Source: Eucommia ulmoides (taxonomy: Eukaryota; Streptophyta; Magnoliopsida; Garryales; Eucommiaceae). From it: DNA of 64,000 nt. A program made the position numbers and the translations under genes. Location of the stretch: positions 22,370,803-22,434,802 of the forward strand of contig CM028339.1 of assembly GCA_016647705.1 (NCBI GenBank), in the 5' to 3' direction. Below the pieces are notes generated by a model. The model saw only the letters and a program-made list of their open reading frames with translations, did not search any database and was not told the origin of the DNA. Positions 9,441 through 22,226 of this stretch are shown one piece after another. Each line of letters opens with the position of its first letter. Position 1 is the stretch's first letter.

Positions 9441-11704
9441 AAAAAATAAATGAGTTATACGAGGAGGATTAAAGGCTATGACAACTTTTTTTTTTGAATT
9501 TTTTCGAAATAAACTCTTAATTTAGATCTAAATAATAAAAATATCATTTTTAATTCATCACCCCTCATGATTAAATTGTCAAATATAAAAAAAAAAAAAA
9601 TAGGCGAAACTATGTATAAATAAATAGGACAATCATTCAAGAGTTTATTTATTTTTTATATCATTTTTAAATCTCACCGTATTGATTTTACTTGATTGTA
9701 GCTAAAATTATTTTTTTAGTTAATTGTAACTAAAAAAAATTATTTGTATAATGAAATATTTAGTTGATGAAATTAAAATTATTAAACAATAATCATGTCT
9801 TTTTAGTGACATTTTCAGCGGAGGATGGTGAATGATAACAACAGCAGTCGACATGTTATGAAGTATCATATAGTTGACTCTAATTAAATCACTAAAAAAT
9901 AATCATACATTTTAATGATGTTCTTGGTAGTAAATAATGGTCGGTGGTGTTTATGTTCACGCAGTCTAGTGAGGAGGCGACAGTCCGGCGATGAAGATAG
10001 GGTTTAGGCAATAATGGCGATGTGGCGGTTGAAACTAGCTTCCGCTTAAAAAAAAAATCCCAAATTAAGTATATAAATTAATGGGGGCATAATTTAAGAA
10101 TGTGATGTAAAACAAAAAGGGACATAAACTAATTAAGTTTAAAAAATACTCTTTACTATTTTATTTAATTGTAACCCCATTTTAATGATTTTGATTCCTA
10201 AAATATATTCTAAAATTTGAATATCATGCTTTTTTATACCAAACTATTTCCGTTTTTCTACATAATTACAATGGTGTCCACCTTAACGTGCTTGCTATTT
10301 TTATTACAACAATACACCGCATGTGAGTTGTTGACATAATAATTATTTTATGAAAAATAAATTATTTAAACTTAATTACATAAAAATTACAAGCCAGGGC
10401 TGGGAACCCCGAATTTCTATAGCCGGGGTTCCCAACCCCGGTTTTCACAGTTTATTTAAAAAAAAAAAAAGCTCCCTTTTGAGGGTGGAAACTACCATTT
10501 AAACCCGCTAGTGTTTTCTTTGCACCAATCACTCCTTTTGCCCTATTTAATGATACGATAACTTCCAAATATATGTAGAACTACATTTCAGTTTACAATG
10601 GCTCCTAAAAATGCGAAACAAACCTGGAAACTTTTGTTCAAATAGCTAAAAACAAAACATGCGAATTTTATCACAAATCTATTGTTGAAAAACTATTTTT
10701 TTTACACAATAGTCATCATGGAATCATTCTCTTTAAAATGAGATATTAATCATTTTTTTTAAGTTATAAATTGTATTTCATATGAATGTTACGTGTAACA
10801 TCTTTGTAATCCGTGTGAGAACGAATGTTGAATAGAACATTCGGTGATTAACTGTGATATTAATGTTATATATAACATCACTACAATCTGTGTATCCCCG
10901 AGAGTGTTGAATATAACATGTGATAAAAATAATATCAATTAATGTTGATAATAGCATAAATCATATGCATGTTGAACGTAATATGACTTACTGATAAAGG
11001 TAATTTGGATATTGAATATAACACTCAACTGTATTTCGATAATGTATAAGATCGTGTTAATTGTAACACAAATGTAAAAATTGAAAATTCTGAAAATACC
11101 ATGTTGAATGTTAAATGAATGTGAAAAGTAAAAAATTTTTAAAGTATCATATTAAATGTAACACGAACGTGAAACTAATGAAAAAAATAATAAATGTGAT
11201 ATTATTTTGAAGATCTTATTTAGACGAACTAAATATATAATTAGATTGTAAAAAAATGTGTACAACAATAGTTATTTTAATTTTAATAAATGATTTTGTG
11301 TGAAACCGTTAAATATGGAAGATTTTAATTATCATTTATGTGAAAACCGTTAAATAAGAAAGATTTCAATCGCGCGAAACACGCAGGGGTAAATTAGTCA
11401 TCCCAAAATTCGCGTTTTTTGAAATTGGGATTAAACGATTCATACAATTTGTAAAATGTGAGTGCTTTGTTAGTACTAATTGACAAGTCGAATTTATTAC
11501 GATTGATTGGACCAATCAAATTAGTGTTTATCATTAACACACACACACATAAATGTATATACAGCCACAAACACATTTATATCCACTTATGTGTGTCTAT
11601 ATATACAAGACTTTATGTCCATTGCGATCACTCTAAACCCACATAAAATTGAAGTTTGAAATTTCCATATCCAACTTCAATAAAAAAAAAAAAAAAAATA
11701 CACA
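9441..11704. other. AT-rich spacer with a hairpin and ATGTTA-type motifs
   Basis: No gene is visible. At 10399-10433 TGGGAACCCCG and its perfect complement CGGGGTTCCCA flank a short AT loop. Between about 10780 and 11160 there are many variants of TGTTGAATATAACAT, including a perfect 16-base palindrome ATGTTATATATAACAT near 10863. A (CA)n/TATG-rich tract follows at about 11535-11610 and a poly-A run at about 11683-11699. Confidence 0.6.
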
Positions 11705-12130
11705 ATGAGGGATCTGTATTGTTCAATGGGACTCCACTGGCATTTGAAAGACGAATTCTCTTACTCTTTATATCCAAGAGTTTGTTACTCTCCACGGTAG
11801 GTTACAAGAATGTGGGAAGAATACATTAATCGTGTGAACCAAGCAAAGATTATCGTGGATGGATACAGCCAATACAATATTCTAATAGTTCATCAATTGG
11901 CTGGAACAATACCAATAGGCACACCACATGATCTTCAAATGGCATTGCATCGCTACTGCGAAGAAAATAATCAAATGCAACTTTGAATTAGCCAACACAA
12001 GATTCAAATGACTGTTTGTGAGCATCTCCAAAAAGGTTTGATCAGCGAAGCGCATACTTACATGATGATTTTAAGTGAACCTCAATATCAATTAGATATT
12101 GAAATATTAGATAATAAAAGTAATGTATAA
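11705..12130 (+). pseudogene. Decayed reading frame of unknown family
   Basis: A single plus-strand frame of 142 codons from ATG 11705 to TAA 12130 contains only two in-frame stops (TAG after SPR at about 11801, TGA after NNQMQL). The peptide looks protein-like: mixed hydrophobic and charged residues, including MWEEYINRVNQAKIIVDG and EAHTYMMILSEPQYQLDIEI. I do not recognise it. A poly-A run directly precedes it. It could be an old gene fragment or part of an unrecognised transposon. Confidence 0.35.
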
Positions 12131-12206
12131 TGTTTTTGCGTAGTGCATTGCAGTTTAACTAAGTTTTTTTTTTTTTTCAAATCTAATGTATTATTTATAT
12201 ATTAAA

Positions 12207-12875
12207 TTATAATAATGGTACCTTTACCAATCCAAAATATTTGTTCTCTTTATTTGTATTTCCAAAACAAACATACAATAACAAGGGTTTACAATACCAG
12301 AATGTTACGTCGAAACAAACACATAGTCTATTACAAATATAACTACCAAAAAATACGACTTTCAAATAAAGTTTGTTAGACGAACAGATGGTTTCAAGCA
12401 CAATCACATTTTCCAATAATATACCATCAGGAAATTTTTCAATCTCGTTAAATTCAAATAAATAGTTCCAACCTTTTGAAGCCATCCGAATTGCCAAGTT
12501 GTTCATCAATTTTGGTAAGTATTTTACCATACTACCCGCCTCATTTAGGGTTTTTGTGTACATACCAATTTTTATCACTTTCTTAATAGAAGTCTTATAG
12601 TCACAGTAAATTATGCACGATCAGAACGGTAGTTGCCGCAACATGTAAAGGGCTTGGCGAATATTTCGTATGCTAACATTTGTTTGAGATTCTATTAAAG
12701 TGTCACCGCAACACAATTTCATCCCTGCAAAATCGCTATACCAATGGCCTGATCTCATTCTAATAAGTCCCTCTAATGTTTCGACATGTTGACCAGTTAT
12801 TTGGATGCTAACATTCACCAAGTAACTTCATGCAAAACAACCGACAATCAAATTAAGAATGAAAATTAAAAAAAG

Positions 12876-12918
<43 letters not shown>

Positions 12919-12960
12919 AAATATTTACCGTAGTCTTCTTCATAAATTTTATTCACTCTA
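12207..12960 (-). pseudogene. Decayed, possibly spliced reading frame of unknown family
   Basis: On the minus strand a frame runs from 12821 to 12207 (about 205 codons) with one stop between LRQLPF and the next segment. Upstream, 12918-12960 encodes PNRVNKIYEEDYG followed by a GT donor, and a TA-repeat intron would separate the two. Peptides such as ITGQHVETLEGLIRMRSGHWYSDFAG look like real protein rather than random translation. I cannot assign a family. It converges on the frame at 11705-12130, so both could be parts of one lost element. Confidence 0.35.
12878..12915. repeat. (TA)n microsatellite
   Basis: About 19 uninterrupted TA units, probably inside an old intron of the decayed frame on the minus strand. 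Confidence 0.95.
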
Positions 12961-15758
12961 TTCGGGTACACAGCGTAACAAGGTAGATACTACTAAACAA
13001 AGTTTGATATTAACAATGCATGTTACTAATTATGAACTCAGGTGATTAAAATGAAAATTGAGACTGTTGTTATTTATACAAAAAAAAAAAAAGTGGGAAA
13101 CGGGCAACAATTGGCGGGAAATAGAGAAGAAAATGGTAAGGAAAGAGTTTGGAGGGAAAAAAATGGCAGAAAATTAGAGGAAAATATTTTGAAGGTATTA
13201 TTTTTTGCATCAAAATTTCTTACCAAGAAAGTGGTTGGCGAAAAATTGTTTTGGTGCCAAAGTTTGCCTATACATACATCAAGACTTGCAAGACTCTTAT
13301 TCACATTAGATTCATTTCTTTTCTCTATTGTGATTGCTATTAAAAAAAAATATAGTTCAAATGGCAAGCAAATCAGGAAATGATAAGGGTAAGGGCAAGG
13401 GCTAGGAGCCAATGAAGATCAGTTGCACTGGTAAGGGCTCAGGGACAAGGGACTATGCTAAGTACCAAGATGAGATAGATACATGGTATGAAATCTAAAT
13501 ACGTCGCTCAAAGGTCTGTGTTACCCCAATTTGTTGCGTGGTCCATGGGATGTTGTTAACTTGAAACGAGGTGTTTAACGACAACTCAATCTCTCTGGCA
13601 TATAGCTGAATCCCATCATGAAGAAATGAACTTTCTTAGTACACGATAATATTTTCAAACACATGGTTCGTTGGGTCAATCGTCCATACGACAAGAGCTA
13701 CAACTACACTAAATGGGGTAAAAATAGTGAAGAGACAAAGAATTTACAATGGCCAAAGGTAATGGCAAAAAGAAACCTTTATGAGATAAGGTCTCACTTA
13801 TACTACCTCAAGATTTCGAAATTACTCTCTCGTAAAATTCTAAAAAACGAATCGGATAACATTGACAAAATTTGTCACACATTGAAACGAGATGTAGAGA
13901 GAGAGAGAGATTGTGAGAGAGAGAGAGAGAGAGAGAGAAATGGATTATACCAGGGTATCTATGGTGGCAAGTGGATGGATAATATGCGATGACGACAAGG
14001 GGCTCATATCGTCAACAACGTGGTGGCAGAAGGAGGCTTATGATAGTTTGGTAGGTAGCTGATCTATGTGCGGCTAGCTTCATGGCAGTGGAGGGAGAGA
14101 TGGATCGTTGATTTGGGGAAAGAAAGGGCTTTAGATTTCGGGGCCTGACTAGTGTGGAGATGAGAGAATGGAGAGGAATGAGGTTTGATTGGTGGGAAAT
14201 TGGGAGTGACGAGTGAGAGAGAAGGCAATGACTAAATTAACCTGGTAACACTAATTCTTTTAATTATGTATAAATAAGATGATCAACCGGTCCAAAAATA
14301 TATATTGGTTTGTCTCTGATCCGCCGGTCCTCTTTGTCTCTAACCTATCTTACTATATATATATATATAACAGGGTGCACTACCCCTGTCTTATTTTAAC
14401 AAAAGCCCGAGGTAGCACCTCCAACTTGTATCCCTATGAAAAAAATACTAATACCGTATCAATGCGGGCCGTACCCTTTGTTTTTTTAGTTTCGGAGATA
14501 ATCAAGATTGTTACTTTGGTTATACCAAATATAGCACTCCCGGTTTATGCGGATTTGAAAAATATCCCATACTCACAAATATATTAGTGAAATAGTTTTT
14601 TTTTTAATTAACTAGTAAACAACTCGACTGTTTGATTAAGGTTTAGTTTATTTTCTAGAAACTCATTTCTTTTAATCTATATTATATAAAATAAATTGTA
14701 GTATACTTTTTAACCATGTTCTAAGTATATATTTTTCTTATATATTTTAAAGATTGTTTTAGAAAATAACGTGTTCACTTTTTCTTCTTTTCGTTCTTCA
14801 CAATTTTTCGTTCTCTCAAATCCTAACTATTTACAATAGACAAGTATTTAAACTCTTTACTTCTCTCTTGTTTAGTTTTCAAACTTCTCTTTCACTAGAT
14901 GTAAGTCCTATAGTCAATCTTGTATTACTACATTTAGTAGTTTTTTGCCTGTTAAATTACAATATCAAGTATTAGGTATTTTTCATATCATTCTTGAATT
15001 ATATCTATATTGTTTGACTCTGGATATAAAGTTGAAAATGTCTTAACTATTTAATAAAATTAAAAGGTAGAGATCATAAATATTGTGGTAACTTCTATAC
15101 CAGATATTCATAGTCGGTACTGGATTGTTAAAACGGGTCTTTAACAATCTAAACTAGCTCATGGAGTGTTTTCTCTTATGAGAATTATGAGTCTTAACTA
15201 TTAGTATGAGATATTAGAACAATCACAAGGGATTTACTGAAGTAGTACGGGCCTTAAATGACAATAGAAACATGTTTGGTACCGACCATTATCTTGAAAT
15301 TATTTTATTTTAATTTATGAGAATATAAACAAAGAAACACGTTTGGTTGCAACATTTGTTCTTTTTTTTTTTCTTTTTTTTTTCTTTTTTTTTTTAAATG
15401 TATGACAATAAATATACATATTTTTTTGCCAGCATGGTAATGGTGGTCGACATGGTAGGTGGTGGCCGGCGGGGTGGTAGTGGCCGACGTGGTAGTAGTT
15501 CTCAACACTTACCTTTATGAAATAAATTGAAAATAGTTTTGTGAGAGTGAATGAAAAAATAATATTTATCAATTTCTCAATTTTAAAAAATATTGAGAAC
15601 AAAGACTTATTTATCAAATGTATTTCTATACATTAATCTCAAACTTTTAAAAGCAATAACAGAAATAATGGAAACAGTAATCAAACGAGGCATTAGTATT
15701 ACATAAATTTATAGACAAATAATCTGTAAAATATACTAAAAATTAATTATTTTTAGGA
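12961..15758. other. Spacer with unassigned sequence and a GA microsatellite
   Basis: No gene is supported. From 13360 a short frame begins MASKSGNDKGKGKG and stops; pieces in other frames continue to about 13850 (for example a 109-codon frame from 13663), suggesting an old gene or transposon fragment that I cannot name. (GA)n runs occupy 13896-13938. Segment 13939-14240 is GA- and TGG-rich, 14358-14370 is (AT)n, and 15355-15396 is a T-rich tract. Confidence 0.5.
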
Positions 15759-16902
15759 AAAATTATTGTTTACTCCCAAAATAAGTTACTATTTATCGTT
15801 TACTCCCATCTACTTTTTCTTGCACCGTTTACTCCCATTGTCGGCCTTTCCTTGCACCGAAAACTCCAATCGCCAGCCTTTCTTGCACCGAAAACTCCCG
15901 TTTTCCAAAACGGCAAGGGATGAGATTACCGAAATGCTCTTCCGTGATTCGCGTCTTCCTTCCAAAGCGTCGATCAATTTGTAGACGCGTCTTCGTCTTC
16001 GATCAATTTGTAGACTGGTTGCGATTTTTTTCTTCAATTTGTGCAAATCTGTATCGTGGTTGCAATTGTTGGTATCGTGCAGATTTGTATCGTAGTTGTG
16101 ATTTTCTTCTTCGATTTGTGTGTATCGTGGTTGTGATTCGCACTTTATCAACCTCAAGGCTCGTCGTCTTCGATGGCTTGTCAGCTTCGTCTTCGTCATC
16201 GTCATTTGATCGGAGATGAAACAAAGAATGCAGAGATGATGTGCGTGACAGTGATCTTAATTTTTGACTATTTACGCTTTGCACCCTGCAATTTACAGTT
16301 TATTTATAACAAATCAATGATGTTGTTTGTGTTTATATTGTTTGTGATAAAATAGCTTGTGTGTGACAATTGATATTACATTCAATATCTACAGGTGTTG
16401 AATATAACATCATATGATTTTCATTGTTTGTGACAAAAATAACTTGTATGTGACAATTGATGTTACATTTAACATCCACAGGTGTTGAATATAACATCAT
16501 ATGGTTTTAACCGTGGATACATAAAACAAGAGTAGAGAACATTTGATGTTATATTCAACATTCACATGTTTTGAATATAACATCATATGATTTTTAACTG
16601 TGGATACATAAAACAAGAGAACAATTGATATTACATTTAACATTCACAGGTGTTGAATGTAACATCCACACATAATACGATCCATAAAGATATGAGAACA
16701 ATTGATGTTACATTCAACATCCACAGGTGTTGAATGTAACATTGTAATACAAAAAAACAATTGATATTACATTCAACATGCACATGAGAGGTATTTTGGT
16801 TAGAAAAAAACAAAATGAGTTATTAGTGCAAAAAAAAAAAGTGATAAGCTTAATCGGTAATTTCTTCCGTATTTTTGGGAGTTAACGGTGCATGCCCTTT
16901 AT
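15759..16902. mobile_element. Probable TIR transposon carrying a hairpin array
   Basis: The left end contains TTGTTTACTCCCAAAATAAG and two further CGTTTACTCCCA/ACCGTTTACTCCCA motifs. The right end, complemented, reads GCACCGTTAACTCCCAAA. These inverted TTTACTCCCAAA ends suggest a TIR element of about 1.1 kb. A GC-richer block with TCGTCTTCGATC-type repeats (15900-16215) and a six-hairpin array (16366-16790) lie inside. I could not identify a target duplication, so the family and exact ends are open. Confidence 0.4.
16366..16790. repeat. Array of six imperfect hairpin units
   Basis: Units start TTGATRTTACATTYAACAT at about 16367, 16459, 16542, 16625, 16701 and 16761. In the first five, that arm is followed by a loop such as CCACAGG and the complementary arm TGTTGAATRTAACATC. 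Arms are about 15 bases, near-perfect in the unit at 16701. Unit spacing falls from about 92 to 60 bases, and the last unit has only a left arm. Linkers share CGTGGATACATAAAACAAGAG. Confidence 0.85.
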
Positions 16903-17947
16903 TTTTACTCTCCATCAGTTATAAATTTGTTTCCTATTGAGAAAATTTGATACAATAGGTTAGTAGGTACTAGTTAGTATCATAGAATAAACTTGGAGAG
17001 TAGAAACTGATATTTATCCTTTAGGATATGAGTTGCCGGAGTTAGCAAATTTGAAAGTCACCACGAGATCCACGAGCAAATGCCGCTAATAAAACAAAAG
17101 AAAATCAACGGCGGAAGGACGGACCCCAACAACCCACGCGGCCTATTTTTTTATATGCCACGCACGCGCTGAGTCACGTTCAATGATCAAGTATTTATTT
17201 ATTTTATGAGATAATTATTTCTATTCCTTCTACTTTAGTCTTTCTTGATGTACTTCATGCGTCTACACATTAGAAATAGACATTTTCACTCTTTAAAGAG
17301 ACTAGAGTGGTTATTTCTAAAAGTTAAGGGATAAAGTGCAAAGAAATAATTTATACAATAATACTAAAGATTTGATTTTCCGGACAAAAAAACACTATAT
17401 CGCTTTTAAAATTTATAATTATTAACAAATAATACATAATAAAAAATTAACCAATAAAAATATACATAATTTAATTAAATATTATAAAATATAATTAAAC
17501 TCAACCGCTTTGTAAGTGAGAGTGTAAAATTTTCAGGCAAAAAAATTATCTTTTCAGTATTTCGACAATTCATTACAATCATCTATTCGCCTCAAATTAA
17601 TCCAAATAGTTAATGAAAAGATATTTCTTGACTTATTAATAGATTAAAAATGATTTTATTCTAAGATTTTATACATAAGGGTATATAATGCACATTCACC
17701 ACATGTTAGGGACTAAACACTACCAACATTTTAAAAAGTAACTGAATTACAACACAACTATTTAAAAGTGTTATTTACTAAACAACCTCTTAAATAAGGA
17801 TTAAGCAATAGAAAATCAAGAAATATCTTTTCATTAACTATCATCGAAGTGGTTCGTTGTCGTACTATCACCACCGTCGAAATGATCCGCCGCAAGCTAT
17901 CATCACTCCTAAGTTTGTCTGTCGCAAACCAGTCTCCGCCCTAGGTT

Positions 17948-17952
17948 AGTCC

Positions 17953-17998
<46 letters not shown>
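17948..17998. repeat. (CT)n then (CA)n compound microsatellite
   Basis: CT repeats run directly into CACACACACACA. The surrounding 16903-18300 is spacer without a recognisable gene; a second (CT)n lies at about 18413-18436. Confidence 0.95.
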
Positions 17999-17999
<1 letters not shown>

Positions 18000-18319
18000 C
18001 TAGAAAATTCTAGATCTTAAATTTTTAGATCTGGAAAATTCTAAATTTGAAATTTTTCGATCTGAAATTTTTTCACCTTTTACCACTGCTATTTGATGAG
18101 ATACAACCACCGTCGTTCACGCACCCCCGTTCGCCGTATTGAAGGTTCACAAATCATTCATCCAAATCTGAATTCCTCACTGCCTCATATTTGAATTGTC
18201 CAGATCATTCGCCATTAATTACATTTTCCCTCCCGGTTGGTTTTAATTTTAATTTTTTAGTTTTTTTTTTATAATTTATCCCCTAAACATTCACAATTAT
18301 TTTAAAATAGTAGTATAAA

Positions 18320-18960
18320 TAATTGTGAATGTTCATACAGAGTTTGTGTTTTTGGTGAATGTTCATTGTGACTTGATAAATGTTCACATCAGTTTATTGT
18401 GGTTTGGTGAATGCTCTCTCTCTCTCTCTCTCTCTATTTTTAGATCTGAAAAATTCCCAACCACAATGGTAGGAATCAAACGACGTTTTCCGATGGATCC
18501 GATCTGAATTTTTCCAGATCTGGAAAATAATAGAATTCACCGCTTTACAACTGCCATTCTAACGGTGGTGAAAATTCCAGACGGTGTTGGTAGAGTTTGT
18601 TCCAGATTTGGTTTGATATGTTGTTTTAGTTGATTTTGGTGGAATTTTGTTCATCGATTGTGACTGTTCTTATTTGATTGTTTTGTTTTTGTGAATGTTC
18701 ATACTGAGTTATGTTTTGGTGAAGTTCATGTGGTTTGGTAGAATGTTCACACAAGTTTATTTTTTGTTTATTTTAGTTTGTTTGTTTTTTCCAATGTTTT
18801 TTATTCATTTTTGTTTTTTGGTGAATGTTAATTCCGGTTTCTTTTTGTTGATGTTAGGGTTTATTTTCAATGTTTTGATTTATTGTTGGTTGATTTTTAT
18901 TTTTTTTATTTTTTACACGTTTTTCCCTGAATATTCACAATTATTTTAAATAATAGCGTG
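18320..18960. repeat. Degenerate GGTGAATGTTCA-type repeat field
   Basis: Variants of TTTGGTGAATGTTCA recur at about 18325, 18353, 18380, 18402, 18690, 18717, 18738 and 18820, in T-rich context with open frames that read as low-complexity hydrophobic peptide. Sequence from 18961 to 19920 is AT-rich spacer with no supported gene. Confidence 0.5.
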
Positions 18961-19919
18961 AATATTCATAACAAAAGAACATAAATATCATTTCTCGTAG
19001 TTTTTGTGACTATAAAAAAAGAACGTAAAATATAATAACGTGTAAACATAACAAAAAACGTATATTTTCACATAAAAATCGTCAACATTCGCAACAGCAC
19101 AATCAGTCCATTAACACGTATTAAAATATCTAAAAATAGTAAAATAAAAATATGAATGTTCATATCTTAGTATGTTTTACATAATGGTCTTTTATGTAAA
19201 TTATGGAAAAAAAATATAGTCAAAGAACATGAGACTATTTTCTAAAACATATTTGAGACTAAAATTTTATGATTTGTATATCCTTTGAGGACTAAATAAT
19301 TAAGACCACTAGAACACTTAGTTTTAAAGTAGAGGGAGTGAGAAAAAATAAGTGAGAGTATAAATATTGAGAATTATTTAGCACAATCAACTTGCACTGT
19401 TTGTTTACCATCACTAAAAAAATGTTTTAAAAAACGTAACGCAAATTATTGTAATCAATTGATACAAAATTTAATGAAGTGTATATTTTTGTAATAAATT
19501 TAATTTTAAATTTCAAAAAAATTGATCATCTAGATATACCTTTTAAGTTTTAAAATTAAATATATAAATCATAAATAATTGGTCAATAAGTATTTGAATG
19601 GAAAGTTATGAAGGGACTCAAATAAACTGCTAGATTTAGGGAGATTCCATATGTTAGTTATTGACGAAAAGGTAGTCATTAAGAAATCCAAAAGACTTTT
19701 TTTATAAAGACAAATGTTAATGAATTGAAACTTTAAAGAAATTTCAATTATTCTCTTTAACCTATCTGCTTTTAACATTTTATTTAAATGAGTTTTAGAT
19801 ATTATTTATTATTAATATAGTAATTTCACTGAATTTAATTTTTATTTATTATTAATATAATGGGTTGAATGAAATTAGAATATTTTTATATTTGAAATAG
19901 TAAGGCTTTCAATACATTG

Positions 19920-20900
19920 ATATTTTGGTGGGTAAATTTTGTTGATATTCCCTATCATTCGGAAAACATATAACAATATCAGCTTTCATTTGGAAAATAT
20001 TTTAGCCCCAGTCATACAGAAAATATATAACAATATCCGTTTTCATTGGGAAAATATCTTAGTTCGTGTTATTTTTGAAACCCAACAACGACAACATAAA
20101 CTTCTTGCAAAGGGATGACATCTAATCTTATTTGACATTTTTTCCTTTCATAATTGGATTTTTTGGTAAACAATCCATGAAATTAAAAAATTTAGTTCAT
20201 GGAGTTTACACGGAAAAATAATTTTTCCGTGGCATAGACTATATGTGCTAAAATTTTAATTTCGTGAACTGTTTAAAAAAAAAAAATCCTTTTATAATTT
20301 ATTCTTTACATATAACGAAAATTCGCTCTTTTAAATGAAAGATAATTTTTTTTAGATAAATAATGAAAAACTATAAATGTTTCAGTTGCTAAACTTTTTA
20401 TTTAAAAAATATTTTTATTTTTTATTTTTTTGTTTCTCATATAAGTGTTGGTAGAAGTAAGAAAATTATTTTTTTATGCAACCATACAAAAAAGAGTTAA
20501 AAAGGACAAATACAAAAATGTTGTTTTTCAACCTGAATGAAATTATTACTAAATAAAGTCTCGCACAAACGTTTTGCCAAAAATTAAAAAATGTAGTTAA
20601 ATCAAACAGTTTATATATAAAGTGTAACTAAATTTTATAAATAAAAAATATTTAATTTTAAGAATAATTTTAAATTTGAAAAATTCGGCTTCAAGTGCTC
20701 TTAAATACTCAAAATTATAAAAAGACCTTCATTTGATCCCAAAAGAAACTAAAAATGGAAATGTATTACATAAATTAACAATATTTAATTCTCAAACTAA
20801 TTTAAAATTTCAAAAAATGCACTGAGTACTCTTTAAATACTAAAAAAATAAATATAAAAATCATCATTTGATCTCAAAAGTATAAAAATAAAATAAAATA
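19920..20900 (+). repeat. Dispersed AT-rich repeat, copy 1
   Basis: The segment around 20340-20900 aligns by eye, in the same orientation, with 42830-43460 (shared strings include AAACAGTTTATATA, AAATAAAAAATATTTAATT and ATTTAATTCTCA). Its left edge, GGTAAATTTTGTTGATATTCCCTATCATT, resembles the complement of the right edge of copy 2 near 43604-43665. This implies a TIR family. No transposase is visible. Sequence from 20901 to 21138 is ordinary AT-rich spacer. Confidence 0.6.
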
Positions 20901-21995
20901 AAATGTTATTTATTCCTCTTAAGTAATGTGAAATATTAAAAAGACCTCCAACTGTCGAAAAAAAAGTTTTTGGTCCTCGAAATTTTTTCATAAGATAGTC
21001 CCCGTTCTTTAACCTTTAATTTTTTTCTAATTTACATAATATGTCATTCTACAAAATCTGCAACCGTATAAATAAAAATGGAAAGTCCATTTATCATGGA
21101 ACAAAACCCATGTATAAAAATCAAATTATGAATATTCTTGTTGACCCTAGATGTTTTGATAGACAAATTAACGTTGATATTTTACGGAACTAATGTTTTT
21201 ATTGAATGATTTCATAATTGAGTTCTGATTGAGCAAATGAGTAAAATGTTGAATTTCAAAGATAATACTTAACAAATATCATTAAGGGATTTAAGATAGT
21301 TGCAAACGAACACATTGAAAATTTTTTGGAGCAAAAAATATTTTTTGAATTTCTAGGTAAAACAACTCAATATTTTTATACTCTTAATGCAATCCGATTA
21401 AGATTTCGCACGACGATAAAATTATGCGAGTCATGTTAAGAAATAATAAATTTAAGAGTCCAAATATTTTCCAAAAAGTATCAGTCAAACAAAAGGTTTT
21501 AAAAATGGAAAAGAAGGAATTTCAGGTTTGGACAGTTGATCAACACAAAGGCCAGTCGAATGGAAGATTCGGGATGTGAAAAATTGAGTTTCCAGCCTAA
21601 ACGATCAACCGAACCGCAGGAATGGCTGGTCGACTGGGGGTTTAGTTTTTAACTAATTTGTTTTTCGAGATCTTCAACTCAAATCCTATGATTTTGAACA
21701 TTATAAAATATAATGTTAAGAAGATTTGAGTATATTTCATATATCTATAATATATTTTGAAAATTTTATTATTTAGTCCTTATATTACTTTATTCTATGA
21801 GATTAACATGTAAAATTACTTTCTATTTTTATGGGGTTTGAATCAAAGAAGTTTTGGGAACCAAATTGAACTTTATTAAAGAGTATGTTTTGATCAAATC
21901 TTTCAGAATCAAAAGAGAATATTATATGGGGTCTATATGTGACATTAATGGTCTTATATTTTGAAAAAAAGCCGTTACAGGCATAGTTTGAAATC

Positions 21996-22003
21996 TATAA
22001 ATA
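21996..22003 (+). promoter_or_regulatory. LTR TATA box
   Basis: TATAAATA followed by TAGGCCTGCG. The sister LTRs have TATATAAAGACCTGCG and TATATATTTAGACCTG at equivalent distances from their starts, so this is the likely U3/R promoter. Confidence 0.6.
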
Positions 22004-22226
22004 TAGGCCTGCGAATTTGAATGTATATCATTCAAGAGCAAATGTTTAAATCAACCATATTCGTAAAGAGAATATCATTTTGTTGAAAATATTTTTGAGA
22101 GAAGAAGTTTTTCATTGATGAAAGCGTCGTTCTTTCTATACCGAGTTGGAGTCTTATATTCGATCTTATTAAAGAAATCCTGATAAGATTATTCTTATTT
22201 ATTTACTCAAATTAAAATTGTGCTTT

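Noticed and set aside
13042..13412. Open frames of 112-113 codons on opposite strands
   Set aside because: They mirror each other over the same bases, are Lys- or Phe-rich, and come from poly-A rich sequence. No coding evidence.
15766..16284. Overlapping frames of 72-131 codons on both strands
   Set aside because: They cross the TCGTCTTCGATC-type repeat block of a probable TIR element. Peptides are Arg/Ser-rich repeats.
16366..16790. CRISPR-like array
   Set aside because: The repeats are inverted pairs with variable spacing and related, not unique, linkers. The DNA is plant nuclear and no cas-like genes are present.
17700..17940. Gene start near the CT repeat with IRRKLSSLLSLSVANQSPP-like translation
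   Set aside because: Short frame, no downstream continuation or recognisable domain. The same CT/CG mixture appears in the interiors of several MITEs in the window.
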